From Ochromonas danica (Eukaryota; Sar; Chrysophyceae; Chromulinales; Chromulinaceae), in NCBI GenBank assembly GCA_015146655.1, contig VKHL01000150.1, forward strand, positions 1 through 64,000: 64,000 nt of DNA, read 5' to 3'. The notes under the pieces are model-generated. The model did not search any database. It worked only from the letters and a program-made list of their open reading frames with translations, and was not told the DNA's origin. Shown piece by piece: positions 22,117-34,167 of the stretch (the stretch's first letter is position 1; the number at the start of each line of letters is the position of its first letter). Both the position numbers and the translations under genes were made by a program.

Positions 22117-23413
22117 ATCATTCCAAGCAGGCTGGCGTCGAACAAGAAGGACTTCAAAAGGCCAGTCAAGTGCGGGAAGGACTGTTTTGAAACTGCTTAC
22201 TACACTGTATCCACACAAGAATTCCATGGAATAGGGAAGGAAGCCACGCAAGATAACAATTGAATACAGCAAAAGTCTCTTCTGCATCGTATGGTTTGCA
22301 TCATTTCCTTCAAGAAGGCAGTAGTCTGCTTGGTCTCGTCTCTCCCACTATCTTTGCACTCGGGGCACAATCGTATGAAGTGAGGTGTAAACCGATCAAC
22401 GATTATTGCTAGTTGAAAACTAACTCCAATCCCTTGCTTACCACAACGTGGGGAGCAAATTTTTAATGCCTGTGGGCACACACACTTCTATTACTTGTTT
22501 CTTTTATTATTCTATTACGTGCATCATCTACACTTTTCCATTCAGCTGATCCTTCTGTTGCCATCACTTTCATTTCTTGCGGTATCAATAAAATGCCCTT
22601 CTTCAAAATAATCAATGAAGACCCACTTGATTCTATGGAGCCAAATGAATTACTTCCATAGCGCTAGTTGACGAACGATGGCACCCTATTTTAGTGGATC
22701 AAATAATCAATTGAGTATGAGTTGTTTTTTAATTTGTTGACTAATAGCACCAATGACTAGTATTCATTAGAGCTCCTCCCACCCTTGATTTATCAGAGCA
22801 AATAAACGACGCTGCTTAGTCTTAATCTTACCGTCCCATCCCCTTAGATTGCTCCTTATGTACTGCAGCTCGAGCTGCTGTGCGATAGTTCCATAGCGAG
22901 TTACAACTTGTAAAACACATCTTGTTACAACTTGTCTACCACCTGCTTGCGATGTGATTGCTGACAGATGCCTTGAGAGTCCCCTCTTGCTCCTTGTTCT
23001 TCTATCTCTTGCTCCTTCTCTTAGACACCTTGCACTCCCAACGCCCTCGTTACAAAAGAGAACGATATCTTCACCACCACCATGACAAAGTTCCCAAAGA
23101 TACATTTGAGAAAATCTCAAAGTGTCTGCTGTTGCTGTACATGATTGTCTGCTGTAGATTCCAGACTGCCTTCTGATTCTACAGCAGACAATGGTGTAGT
23201 TACTGTAGTGCTTCTTCACGTTGGTCCACAGCCAAGGCAAACAACTCCAACATCTGCTGTGCAAAACACACCCGTTAAGTTGAGGGTTGGTTAAGTTAAG
23301 GAATGGAGGATGACGCGCGCCTCCTTGGATGGCCGCCCACGCCATCTTGCCAATCCTTCTTGTCTGCATCACCTCGGACAAGATCCCAACACAATTTGAT
23401 CCTGAGAGACACC
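22117..23413. other. Divergent upstream region of Ly6-like and carrier genes
   Basis: About 1.3 kb without a supported gene. It has a perfect 15-bp inverted repeat at 23144-23192 and GTTAAG repeats at about 23274-23299. A 204-codon minus frame at 22767-23381 has no family likeness and is not called. Confidence 0.5.
23144..23192. repeat. Perfect 15-bp inverted repeat with 19-nt loop
   Basis: The arm ATTGTCTGCTGTAGA at 23144-23158 is exactly complementary to 23178-23192. It could fold into a stable RNA hairpin or be the remnant of a small inverted-repeat element. It lies about 220 bp upstream of the carrier start. Confidence 0.7.
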
Positions 23414-24412
23414 ATGAGCGAATCTGCTGCTGTTCCCGTTCCTGTTCCTACTCCAACTCCTGAATCTCAGAAGAAGAAAGAGGTTGATGTCAAGGAGATT
23501 TTGATTAAAGCTGCTCGTCGTGCTGGACAGGGTGGTGCGGCAGGTGCTGCAGCTATGGCTATCAATGTCTGCTCCTTGATGTGGATTCGTACTGCTATCA
23601 ATTACCAGTACCGCTATGGTACTTCCATGAGCGAAGCTTTCAAGAAGCTGTATGCTGATGGTGGCATTCCTCGCTTCTATCGTGGTCTGCTTCCTGCTCT
23701 TATCCAGGGTCCTTTGAGTCGTTTCGGTGACACTGCTGCCAATACTGGTGTCTTGGCTGCATTGGATGCATTTGAAGCTACTGAGAACCTCCCAGTGGCT
23801 GTGAAGACCATTGCTGCTTCTGTCGGAGCTGGTCTCTTCCGCATTGGCCTCATGCCTGTGGACACCTTCAAGACCACCATGTAAGTCCCTAGAGCATTGC
23901 CATTGCTGAGAAAGTATTTCATGATCATGAATAAACTGTGGTCTTATAGGCAAGTTGAGGGCAAAGATGGTGTGAAGAAGTTGATGCAGAAGTTCCGTGC
24001 TAATGGTCCCAGCACTTTCTTCCAGGGCGCTTTAGCTTCTGCTGCGGCCACTTTCGTTGGTCACTATCCTTGGTTCTTTGTTTATAACTACCTGAGCGCG
24101 GTTTTGCCAAAATACGATGAAACCTTGCCCAAGTTGGGTCGTTCAGCACTTATTGGCTTCTGTGCCTCTGCTTCCAGTGATACGATCAGTAACTCTATCC
24201 GTGTGGTGAAGGTGTACAAGCAAAGTAATACAGAGGCTGTTTCTTATCCTGAGGCTGTTAAGAGAATCGTCAAGGAGGATGGGGTTCTTGGTTTGATGGG
24301 TCGTGGCTTGAAGACTAAGATCCTCGCCAATGGTCTGCAAGGATTAATGTTCTCCGTGCTCTGGAAGGCGATCGACGAGAAGTTCTTCAAGAAGGACGAG
24401 AAGAAGCAATAA
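23414..24412 (+). CDS. Mitochondrial-carrier-family-like protein
   Basis: Exons 23414-23880 and 23950-24412 give 309 residues. The length and three-repeat layout fit the mitochondrial solute carrier family (inner membrane exchangers, six helices). The second repeat has the signature PVDTFK (148-153), and GGIPRFYRGLLPAL and GPSTFFQGALAS are the typical short matrix-helix and GxxxFYxG motifs. In the first repeat the PxDxxK motif is absent (NVCSLMWIRT stands there), and the third repeat has SDTISNSIRVVK in its place. The salt-bridge network is therefore partial, and it may be a divergent carrier with altered transport. The N-terminus is rich in Pro and Val. The start at 23414 is chosen because the frame upstream has no homology-like sequence. 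Confidence 0.75.
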
Positions 24413-24591
24413 ATAATGGTTTAGGTTTGCCTGTGTATGAGGTGGATACATCTGTGACTTTGTGTCAAAAACATCATAACCGTCCGTTGGAACTTTAAAT
24501 ACATTATTTTTAGGAATATAAGTTTCCAATAGCAATCGCCTCGTAATGAAAATTAAACATTCAGCCATATAAACCACAACATTTTCTGGTG

Positions 24592-27500
24592 TTAGCGCGT
24601 GTCAGAGGTAAAGTTAGGCCCCATTCCTCCGCCTGCAGAAGAACGAATGCGATTGCGGAAGCTGCTATTTGCAATTGATGTCGGTGTCATAACAGGTACA
24701 GAGCTTCGTGGAGAGTCGATAGAATCCTATTAACCAAGTGAATAGACTAAATTAATGTGGCCAAAACCTAGAAAAATGGGGAAGATTCTTACCGTGAGCA
24801 AGTCTGGCGGGGCATTAATCGAAGATCGAAGAATATTAATTTCAGATGCTATTTTCGCTCGTTCATTAGGCTTGGATATTTTCGACATTATTCCACCTCC
24901 TTTCTTTGAAGTTGTTTGAGGCCGATCATTCTGCTTATCATACAATGCAGGCAAACTCCGAGACATCGCAATCGCCGTGCCTGTGGGAACAGGCATAGGA
25001 ACATCGCCAGGTGACCGAGCTCTTTGAGCTGAAATAGGCTTGTCGCAAATTAAGCACTTCGCGTGTACAGCCGCGGATGAAGTTGCGAAATCAGATAGAT
25101 TAATATTTCCCAGAGCCAGAGTAATTTGCTTCACCACTTTTTCTAGCTCTGATGCATCAGCCTTGAGCTTCAAGCCCTGCTTGAACACTGGAAGCAAAAC
25201 ACAGTTGCTGCGCAAATTCTTGACCTCGCCAACAACTGCCTTCATTGCTTCAAGTACTTCGTCTTTGCGAATAAGCTCTACTTGAATAGTTTGCAGATCG
25301 ATAACTTTATTGCTAAGAGCCACAAATCTATCTTTGAGCTCCATGAATTCGGGTTGATCCCTCAACGTGATGGGATCGCTCTCACCACCAAAAAGTCCAG
25401 CACCACCAAACTGTGAAGGCCCATGCGTACCAACGCCACCTGCAGTTGATAGTCGATCAGACAGCTGAGCTTGGAGCCTTTGAAGTTCTGCAGAAGAGGC
25501 CATTTTGCTAGTAACGGCTACAAATTCGGCATGATCGACCTTAATATGAAGTAGGCTGCGAATCTCTTGGTCTGCTTTCATGACCGCGCTACTATCAGCT
25601 TTTGACGAGAGCAATTTATGAGCCTGAACAATCATTTTGTACAACTCCACTTCATGAATACATTCGTCAAGAACGGGCACTGAGGAGTGAATTGCCTCTT
25701 GGACGTAACTTTTCAACGATGTGCTCAAGTCAGAGCAAATGATGTCATCAAAGCAATAATCTAATGCTGTTGACTCGCGCGCCTTAGCATCCATATCCAA
25801 TAAAACCTCAGCTTGGTTGTAAATGTCCAAAAGTTTGGGATATAAACCTTTTAGAGTGATCTCCAGATTTTCCCTCGGAACAAACTCTTCGATAACATTA
25901 TCCAGAGTTGTCACCAATTCTATCGATTTACGAAAAAACAATTTTTGCTCGTAATCACGTCTCTGAGCTTCTAGCTGAGCAGCAGAAAGAGGCCAAGGAG
26001 AATTGCTGTCATCAGGAGCAGGCTTTCTGAGAAGCTCTTTCTCCGACTCTGGAATATTATCCAAGCCAAATACCATCTCAGCATGCACCCGAGCCCAACT
26101 ATCCTTGCAATGCTTAATTTTGGCAAAGAGACTCTGTGCTACCTTCTCGTCTATACTCTCTTGACCTGTCACAGTCTCAACTTTGTTACGAAGAGTCTCA
26201 AACCCCAGCTTTAAGTCGTCAATTACTAGCGCCAGTCGCTTGAATATATTTACGGATCCTTCTAGCTCTGTAACTCTCTTCGACATGTCGTCTTGAAGGG
26301 TTAGGAGGTGTTGTTGTGTTTCTTCATGCCTTTGTTCCAATGAACCAACAAGCTTGCGTGTATAGTCTGATCCATAGTAGTAGTCTGTCACTGAGTTATT
26401 TTCACTGAATATGGAGTCGCCATGCAAGAAAGGTCCAGGACTTTCATTGTACTCTTCGTAGCCATCATCTTCATCATCGCCATCGTTTTTTGAAGCATCT
26501 CCGCCAGTGGAAGTTCGATCCTTCTTGCTGCCCATACTATCATCCTCCTTCACTGACAGTTCATCACCGCTGCCATAACTTTCTGCAGGCTTCCCAGAAT
26601 TCTCGTTGGAAGTCCCGCTATCTCTGTTTTCCACATGGCCACCTTCATTAGCGTTGTCATCATGATCGTGATCGTTTTCATCAATGGCTCTTGGAACAGC
26701 AAAATTACGAGACTTTCTCTTTTTCGGGCTGCCCTTCAAGGGTCGAAGTCGCTTGGGAGAAGAGCTGCCAGAAGATGGGCTGGATGAAACCATCTTTAAA
26801 CGCTCCGATAGCTCAGTAGCCAAAATTCCACCTTCTTGCGGTATCTCGAGAGGTGCAACACCGGGATCCTTGTTGTCTGTTGAGGAAGAGTCGCCAATCG
26901 AAGGTCCCGCTGCGCTAACGTTGGTCACGCGCCTCATAGGCTCGGCAGCAGCTTTTGGAAGGCGAATATCTTTGGGATCGTGACCATTCGCCACAAAAGC
27001 CTTTCTTTCAGTGATCTTCTTCTTCAGCTGTTCCATGCGATGCTCATTGACAAGAGCTTGATGAAGTTCAGCAATTAATCGTTCATGTTCTCGCTGAATA
27101 GTTTTCTGTTCACGAAGCTGTTGCTTTAGTGCAGCATTTTCGCTTCGGTAATCATGAGTCACCGTTTGGATTTGCTCGAATAAGGAGTCGTACACCTTTT
27201 GTACCACTTCGTCTGACTGGATTGCCTCGTTTTGCAAAGTAATTGCTTCTTCCATCTTCTTGACCCGTTCGGTTAAATATTGAACAGCTTCTGCCGGTGT
27301 CGAAGGGACGGCTCCATCTTGGATCATTGCCAAGGCCTCACTCATAGAATGAGACAATTTGCCTCTTAATGAGTTAATATCCATCTTACTGAGTGTTCGC
27401 TGAGAAACCACTTCTTTGTGGATGGAGTTGGTAGCATCAGATAGCTTTTCTTCAACATCGTGTTGGAAAGAGGATAAAGCTTGTTGGACGACACTTTTCT

Positions 27501-27723
27501 GATCATTAGCAATCGATTCTAAGTATTTCAATCTTTCTTCTTGAGCTAATAAATCAAGAGAAACCTTTTTGATTTGCTCCAGACTTCCTTCTAAGGTATA
27601 AGAGAAGCTTCCTATTTTCCCATCAATAGAAGCCAGAACCTCGGATAAGATTGTGGAGAAGGAGGTCAGAGCTCCTAGGCCAGTCTGAAGGGAGTCACTG
27701 ATAGACGATGACATTCTACTCAC
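24592..27723 (-). CDS. Long coiled-coil protein, possible flagellar component
   Basis: Exons 27723-24793 and 24726-24592, split by a 66-nt intron (GTAAGA...AATAG), give 1021 residues. Coiled-coil segments cover about residues 50-240 and 470-640, with further heptads at 720-880. A low-complexity Ser/Asp/Glu region lies at about 280-420, with an SPKRLRPLKGSPKKRKS basic patch that could direct it to the nucleus or bind tubulin. Near residue 900 comes HAKCLICDKPI, a Cys-x-x-Cys motif after a coiled coil. This arrangement resembles the DUF4795 region of QRICH2-type flagellar proteins. The last exon is a basic tail ending in GGGMGPNFTSDTR. The flagellar role is inferred from this likeness. The gene is convergent with the carrier gene (180 bp between stops). 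Confidence 0.7.
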
Positions 27724-27983
27724 TCAGAGAGAAAGGGAAAGGGAAGGGGAAAGATTCGATGACGTATCTTCTAGGGACTTTGTGAAACTTTTTTCACTTC
27801 TGACCCACCAAAGAACTGAAAAACGTATTCGCCCTGCCAGTCAATGAAATGAAAGATCCGATCTGAAGAACAAGAGGGAAGAGCGAAACGAAACGTCTCC
27901 AACCGTAAAACCCAGATGAAGCAGCATTTGGAGATCTGGCTCCATGCCCCCACCAAGCATTGCCCCATGCTGTTAGTGAAAGA

Positions 27984-30251
27984 ATGCCATATCAGTTCTT
28001 GCTAGCAACTATCGTGGCTATAGTATGCATTTGTTATGTTCAAGGATGGTCTCGTTGTCACCTGGAAGGCATGAGAAGAGGTCCATCAATAGCTTGCACT
28101 CCTGCAAGGCTCAAGCCTCTATCCGCTGCCAAGCAATCTGCTCCTTCCAACTCTTCTCCAGCCAAACGAACTTCTTCTAAAGCGAGATCGTTTAGAGGAC
28201 CTAGAAAGAGTCAGAAGGCGAAGGGCGAGGAGGTTGTGAAAGCACTGAGCTGGCGCCTCTACGAGGTGGAAGTGCCCCTCTCAGAAGATCCTGGCAAAGG
28301 TCACCCACCATCACTGCTGCTCTACACCATCACTGACAGCCACTGATATGCTTGTTTGGTGTAGATGACATAGGTTTGCACCCAGCTCTACTCAAGGCTG
28401 TGTCTCGTTCTCTTGGTGTGGAGCAGTTGACCAACTGCACAGTGCGAGTCACTCGGAAGAGCTTTGATGGAAGATGGAAGAAATACAAGGAGCCATACTT
28501 CGTCTACACTCTAGACTTGCAGTTTGATTCCTCAGGTGACGTCCCAAAGAAGTTGGTAGCAAAGGCAGGCGAGGCAGAGGAACTGCTGGAAGACCTCCCC
28601 ACCACCCTTACAAGCCCCTCTGACACCCCTAAAAACACTTTAGACACCATAGAGACTAGTCTGTCGTCTGGTCAACCTCTTCATGCTGCTCTTCCGCAAA
28701 AGCCCCGTGTGGTGATTGTTGGAGCTGGACCAGCTGGTAAGTTGCTGTTCTCTCAGTCTCTCTCTCTCTATCTATCTATCTCCATTACCTGTCTTGTTGT
28801 TCAACATTAACCTCCTCGATGTCTTGATTGGTTTAGGTCTCTTCGCTGCTCTAACACTTGTGGAAGCAGGGCTTTCCCCTGTTATCATTGAGCGCGGTAA
28901 ACCTGTTGAACAACGTGGACTATCCTTAGGGGCATTATTCAATCGTGGGTTGCTCGATCCAGAGAGCAACCTTTGCTTCGGTGAAGGAGGGGCAGGCACA
29001 TGGAGTGATGGGAAGCTCACCACTCGTATTGGAAAGAATGGCGATGGTGTAAGAAGCTGTCTAAAGCTCCTTGTAAGACATGGTGCACCTGAACGCATTC
29101 TAGTGGATGGCAAACCACATCTTGGCACTGATCGTCTAGTACGTATTCTCAAAGACATCCGACACTTTCTTATCTCCAAAGGGGCCGAATTTCATTTCAA
29201 TAGTCGAGTAGAAGAGATTGATATCGATCAAGCAGGAGACAGTAGTAAGCGAAGAGTACGAGGAGTGCGTCTAGCAGGAGGTCAATACCTTGCAGCTGAT
29301 GCTCTAGTACTGGCTATTGGACACAGCTCTCGTCCTCTTTTTGAACACCTTCTGGGACATGGGGTGAAACTTGAGGCAAAGGCCATTGCTGCTGGCTTTC
29401 GTATTGAACATCCTCAAGATAGTATTAATCGGATTCGTTTGGGTGCCTTTGGTGATCTTTGTCTGCGAGGTAAAGGCAAGGTACCTGTAGCAGACTATCG
29501 TCTTGCCGCAGAAGTATCAACAGATATAGGCGGATCACGTGGTTGTTACTCTTTTTGTATGTGTCCTGGTGGACAAATCGTCCCCACAGCTGTCACAGCG
29601 GATGAGCTCTGTATCAATGGAATGAGTTTTTCACAAAGACAGTCAGCATGGGCTAATTCTGCTTTGGTCGTCAATGTCTCTCCACAAGATGCACAAAGTG
29701 AAAATTCTCATGATAATGATATTCTTGCTTTAATGGATTGGCAACGAGAGATGGAGCGGAGAGCAGCTGAGCTTGGTGGAGGAAAGCTAGTAGTACCAGT
29801 ACAACGAGCTACAGACTTTATTGACGAGGTGCTTCGACCATCCGATGTAGAAACAATTACCAGTAGTTATCGTTTAGGTGTGCGCCCTGCACCTTGTCAT
29901 ACAATCTATCCTGCCTTTTTAACCCAAGCTATTCAACAAGCACTGGTGGACTTCAACAGGAAAATGCCAGGGTTTCTCTCTCCAGAAGCCATAATACATG
30001 GTGTTGAGACCCGAACAAGTAGTCCTGTGAGGATTGTTAGAGATAGTACAACTTGCTGTAGTGTGTCGGTGGACCAACTTTACCCTGCAGGTGAAGGGGC
30101 AGGGTATGCTGGCGGGATTGTAAGTGCAGCTGTCGATGGTATGCGCGTAGCCGATAGCATTCTCTCACAGTGTGGGGTTATTGCCGTAGATTGGAAGAAT
30201 AGCCTAAAGGAAATTGGTCCCGCGTGGACGGCTGTAAGTGGAGGAAGCTAA
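27984..30251 (+). CDS. FAD-dependent oxidoreductase (COG2509 type), plastid-targeted
   Basis: Exons 27984-28299, 28365-28736 and 28837-30251 give 700 residues. The FAD motif VVIVGAGPAGLFAAL starts near residue 221 and crosses the second intron. Then follow ERGKPVEQRG, SNLCFGEGGAGTWSDGKLTT and the HLGTDRLV block, which mark the bacterial uncharacterised FAD-dependent dehydrogenase family (COG2509). The C-terminus has PAGEGAGYAGGIVSAAVDG, the FAD-contacting end of that family. The N-terminus is a signal peptide (FLLATIVAIVCICYVQG) followed directly by Trp and a basic Ser/Lys/Pro-rich stretch, which fits a bipartite plastid presequence. The first donor (AAAG|GTCACC) is weak, but it joins VPLSEDPGK to DDIGLHPALLK in a family-like way. 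The reaction is not known. It is divergent to the coiled-coil gene, 260 bp away. Confidence 0.85.
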
Positions 30252-30735
30252 ATGATTGCTGTATGACAACATACTTAATAGGGTCTTAATTTATTATGAT
30301 GGGCGGGAAGTCACTTCCCATGTTCGGGCTAATACATTAAAGTCATCTACATACTAAAAAACCACACAGGATAGCTTTTGCTTCAATGGCAGAGAAACCT
30401 TTCGAAACAGGACGATACAATCCAGTACTCAAAACCAGCGACGTCACATAATCGTCTGAGCCTCTTATTCTCCCAACACAGTTATCTGCATAATTGGAGT
30501 AGTCAAAGCAGCGTTAACTCCTGCTCAGGCACCCAAGACGATATCAAACGCAATGCCACATGTACTAATTCACTACCAATATATTCACTACCAATATATC
30601 CGCGTCTCTAATCATAAGCACTACAAACTACCATACATAGCAACCACAGTAAAATCCAAAGTCAATGGCAACAATCTCAAACTAGTTGGACGAAATTAAA
30701 GGCAAAGCATATAGCCAGCTTAAAGAGAATAAGAA
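30252..30735. other. Convergent 3' spacer
   Basis: Lies between the FAD gene and the glycosyltransferase-like gene, which face each other. It contains a duplicated TTCACTACCAATATAT near 30570-30600. No gene is supported. Confidence 0.6.
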
Positions 30736-31845
30736 TCAAAGAATGGCTTCAACTTTTGGACAGAAAGGCAGATAGGAAACAGGGAACCATCCATAGAGCA
30801 AAGGCTGTAATCGAGGGTCTGGACAGTAGAGGTAGCGACTGCCATAGGTCTTTGTTTGAAAACGATCAACAAACGTCTGAACTTTCTCACGACCTAATTC
30901 TTGACACCTGGTCTTTGAGATGTGATTAATACAGAAGAGTTCACTTGGTTGCTTTTCTTGTACAAAGGCCTCGAACTTCTTCTGTCCTTCGCCAACAGTA
31001 TGCAAAGCATAGTATGGAGTGTACTTTTTAGCCTCCACTGTTCCATTTGAAGCACGTCCTAGGCGATATGCTTCCATAAAGGCATCACGATCATGCTCAA
31101 ACTGATTTGATTCCAAAGCGGTTTTCCAAGCTTGCATAATGTCCTTGGAAGCTTCACGATGGGCTACAAATGTTCCAGCATGAACATTCGTCACAACATG
31201 ATCATTAGGGTTTGATTTATCTTTATCCACACGAGTAAATTTAATCGCGTGATCTTCGAATACGCTACCAGAAGTAATGAAATCCTTGGCACAGCCTGAG
31301 ATACCGAAAAGAACATCACAATCAACATAGGCTATTCTCTGAATTTTCTTGTCAGGAATGAAATCAAATATTCTTGTCTTCATAGTAAAACTACGAATCC
31401 TATTTTTACGAGTACCAATCTTACTATTCCACAAATCAATGCCAATATTACCGAAATCTTCATCGGTGTACACCATATGTAACTTATCAGCTTTCATGCC
31501 TGCATTTTGTACAATTTCTTTCTCATTAAAACAGTTCTTACGATCTGATATCATGTAGACATCGCCATCCCAACCACCAATGCGAACGAGACTTTCAATT
31601 GCAGCTGGACAATTCATTTGATTAGCTTGTACGCCAAGGGCCAAAAAGACAAAAGCGCCATCCTCAACACTACTGAAGTTCTCAGCACGAGGAACAAGAG
31701 GGAGAGCAACAGAGGTCTGTCTGGTTGCTCGATTCTCTTGAACTTCCGTGCCGCTTTCAAGATGTCTGATCACCATAAGACACAACACCAATCCCAGAAT
31801 ACAAAAGGTGGATATTAATCCAAATCTTTTTGCTAAGATGCTCAT
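30736..31845 (-). CDS. Putative type II Golgi glycosyltransferase
   Basis: A 369-residue single-exon protein. A short basic N-terminus and one hydrophobic helix (about residues 9-26) indicate a type II signal anchor, followed by a lumenal domain from about residue 60. The domain starts with AFVFLALGVQANQMNCPAAI and GGWDGDVYMISD. It contains the DxD-type motif AYVDCDVLFG (Asp-Cys-Asp at 175-177), TNVHAGTFVAHR, and a C-terminal acceptor-side part with NHISKTRCQELGREK. This order resembles GT8 or related GT-A fold transferases, where DxD binds the metal and the sugar nucleotide. I cannot name donor or acceptor. The N-glycosylation sequons NFSS and NGTV support lumenal exposure. Confidence 0.65.
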   Translation of the reverse strand: MSILAKRFGLISTFCILGLVLCLMVIRHLESGTEVQENRATRQTSVALPLVPRAENFSSVEDGAFVFLALGVQANQMNCPAAIESLVRIGGWDGDVYMISDRKNCFNEKEIVQNAGMKADKLHMVYTDEDFGNIGIDLWNSKIGTRKNRIRSFTMKTRIFDFIPDKKIQRIAYVDCDVLFGISGCAKDFITSGSVFEDHAIKFTRVDKDKSNPNDHVVTNVHAGTFVAHREASKDIMQAWKTALESNQFEHDRDAFMEAYRLGRASNGTVEAKKYTPYYALHTVGEGQKKFEAFVQEKQPSELFCINHISKTRCQELGREKVQTFVDRFQTKTYGSRYLYCPDPRLQPLLYGWFPVSYLPFCPKVEAIL

Positions 31846-33237
31846 TTCTAAATCAATATGACAAGACAGACTATATCAATACGATAAAGACAGACAGTTG
31901 TTAAAAGGAGAGAGCAGAGTACAACCAACAACAGAACACAGTCGATCAATTGTGTGACGGTAAGGACTGGAATGGGAGGTGATCTTTCTTAGACCTCTGC
32001 TCAATTTTTCACCTGGCCATGTCAGGAGATATGGCTGCAAGACGACTTTTCTATCGGAAAAGTCTGGATAGAAGTCTGAAAAGTGGAGTTTATCAATCCG
32101 CACTGGCTGGCTGCACCTCTGTCAGCTGTTACTGGCTTGTCCTGGTGTAAGTGAAGAAGAGGGCATCTTGTTGATGACCGCACAGCTGGCGAACAAGGGT
32201 GGCATGCATGCGTGGCTTGTGCGTACGTCGCCTTGCACATTTTCCCAACAAAAGTTCACAACAAACAAAACGAAGAGAAGTCCAGTGTCTGATGAGAGAG
32301 AAGAAGATAGATAAATGTCTGCGGATAGAAGTGATCTATATGTCTTGGGAGTTAGGGCGGCTAGGGAGGGAATGAGAGCGATATATGGCAAGCCCACTTT
32401 GGCAGGGTGTGTTTTGATGTATTGAAATATCAGATGTTGGACATATTGGAAGCACTCATCATGACCATATTGATGGGCGATTTCTCTTATACCTGATGAA
32501 AGAACTACTCACATTACTGTACAGGGAAATCGCCTATGCACTTAATCCGCACTAACCTTTGTTTTGACTTTAAGCCCTCATGGAGTAAGCTATCTTTGCT
32601 CCGTCCTGTTAGAGCCTCGCTCTCTTTTTCTCTCCTTGGTATGTGTGTGTGCGTTGGGTTTGCTCCATCATCCTTCCGATAGTTGGTGACGTATGTCTCT
32701 TCCAGTGTGGCGACTATTTCCTGGCTACGAACACCTGGCTACGGCATACCTTGGTGAATGCAGTAAACAAGACCACCAATACTGTGAAATGAATCAGCGA
32801 CCAATTGGAGCAACCCTTTCTTGTACCTCAACGCGGGATAGACTCCAGCCAACTGTGACGGATTTTGAGCAGAAGTGAAGGGTATCAATTCGACTAGAAT
32901 GAGTGCAAGGTTATCCGAGTACAACAGAAGTTAGGGTAGAAAAGCGAAACAAGTTAAAAGTAAGTTAGTGTTGTTAGCTATTAGTGGTAATTAGATTCCA
33001 GACGACCGGTCTGTAACTTGACGCACCTGTAACCCACATCTGTCACTATTTAAAGGAATTACACAAAACGACTCTCTCCTAATCAGCACCAGCCTGCCAT
33101 CATTTGGTTGAGGTTGAGAATAGGAAAGAGGCTATAACCATTACTTGATAAGAAAAAACTTTCGTTTCGTTCATGAGATAAGGAATCTGTGAAGTGAACA
33201 CAACACCGATATAGAATAGAGAAGAAGAAGCAAGCCA
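31846..33237. other. Divergent intergenic region, about 1.4 kb
   Basis: Upstream of both the glycosyltransferase-like gene and the ERF4-like gene. Several frames of 60-90 codons exist but are not conserved-looking. No RNA gene, box cluster or mobile element was recognised. Confidence 0.5.
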
Positions 33238-33837
33238 ATGGATGCCTTTGATCTCATCACTTCAATTCAAGTGTATTCTTTTCATGACCTTCCAAGACCT
33301 TACTTAACCATATGTTCATTTGACTTGGATCCTTTGCCAGAATGGGGAATACCTGCATGCTGCGGAGGCAGACCTGATATTGCTGAAATCCCTTTCTTCG
33401 ACTCCCTGCCAGCCGAAGCGATGGGATACATGTCACTCGCGGAGATCAACTTCATGGCCAATGAGTTGAACAATGTTATACGTAGATCCTATGTACCTCC
33501 ATGTCCGTCTATGATCTGGCTTATTTGTGCACTCCCTTTACTTTTCTATTGTAATCTCAGTCATATTTTCGCTTTGGCTGACTTGGTCAAGTCATGGAAG
33601 AGAAGATTCCATCCAAGAAAATTGTCCATACACTGGACTCGATATTATAGTGGTTTTGGCATGCGAACTCAAGAGCGGTATTCCTTTCATATTGTACGGG
33701 CTGAAGATGCTCCTCTTCTGCAACTTCGCCCCTCTTCTGTTGCAATAGCATCATTGCAGCAAGAGACAGACTCCATGCTGCATTCTACCAATACAGATGA
33801 AAAAGAAGCCATGTTAAGAAAAGGCAGTAATGACTAA
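33238..33837 (+). CDS. Small membrane-associated protein, ERF4/Golgin-A7-like
   Basis: A 199-residue single-exon protein. The middle part, FFDSLPAEAMGYMSLAEINF, is followed by an Asn-containing LNNVIRRSY and a hydrophobic stretch of about 33 residues (IWLICALPLLFYC...). A basic segment (KSWKRRFHPRK) and a beta-like end (RYSFHIVRAED) come next. This order is similar to the Golgin-A7/ERF4 family: F-x-x-x-(L)PAE, an L-N-N helix, a membrane-facing helical pair and a closing beta strand. Those proteins partner the DHHC palmitoyltransferase for Ras-type proteins. The likeness is from motif order only. The N-terminal part, with CCGGRPD, is unfamiliar. The tail is Gln/Ser/Glu-rich and probably disordered. 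Confidence 0.5.
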   Translation: MDAFDLITSIQVYSFHDLPRPYLTICSFDLDPLPEWGIPACCGGRPDIAEIPFFDSLPAEAMGYMSLAEINFMANELNNVIRRSYVPPCPSMIWLICALPLLFYCNLSHIFALADLVKSWKRRFHPRKLSIHWTRYYSGFGMRTQERYSFHIVRAEDAPLLQLRPSSVAIASLQQETDSMLHSTNTDEKEAMLRKGSND

Positions 33838-34167
33838 GTTAGATGGATTGGCGTGGGGTTATTCTATTACGGACCCCACTGCTAACACAAAAGGTAGGTT
33901 TCTTTTCTTGCTATTGAAGGAACGTGGACCATAGTCACACTAGGTGAATAGATACTTTTTACTGTTTGCGTTGCATGACACATGAAAGAGAAAACACTAT
34001 AGTTGGTGCTTCATCGATGATACGTGGTACAATATTGTGTTGGAAGGGCAATACCTGTGGTGTGAACAACTAATTTAGTAGTCGATATTTTTGAAGAAGT
34101 GAAGTGGTAACATTAATCAAGTTGAATGTGTCTCTTTAATGCAGTTTTATTATCTCTATCACGACCC
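33838..34167. other. Convergent 3' spacer
   Basis: Short region between the ERF4-like gene and the alpha/beta hydrolase. Nothing beyond presumed 3' UTRs is seen. Confidence 0.6.

Noticed and set aside
22767-23381. 204-codon minus-strand open frame
   Set aside because: No homology-like motif, composition as in intergenic DNA, and it overlaps the promoter of the carrier gene.
28758-28785. CT/CTAT microsatellite in FAD gene intron 2
   Set aside because: Simple repeat in the intron's pyrimidine-rich part; nothing further to report.
32693-32878. 61-codon plus-strand open frame
   Set aside because: Short, no domain features, in a long gap with several similar random frames.
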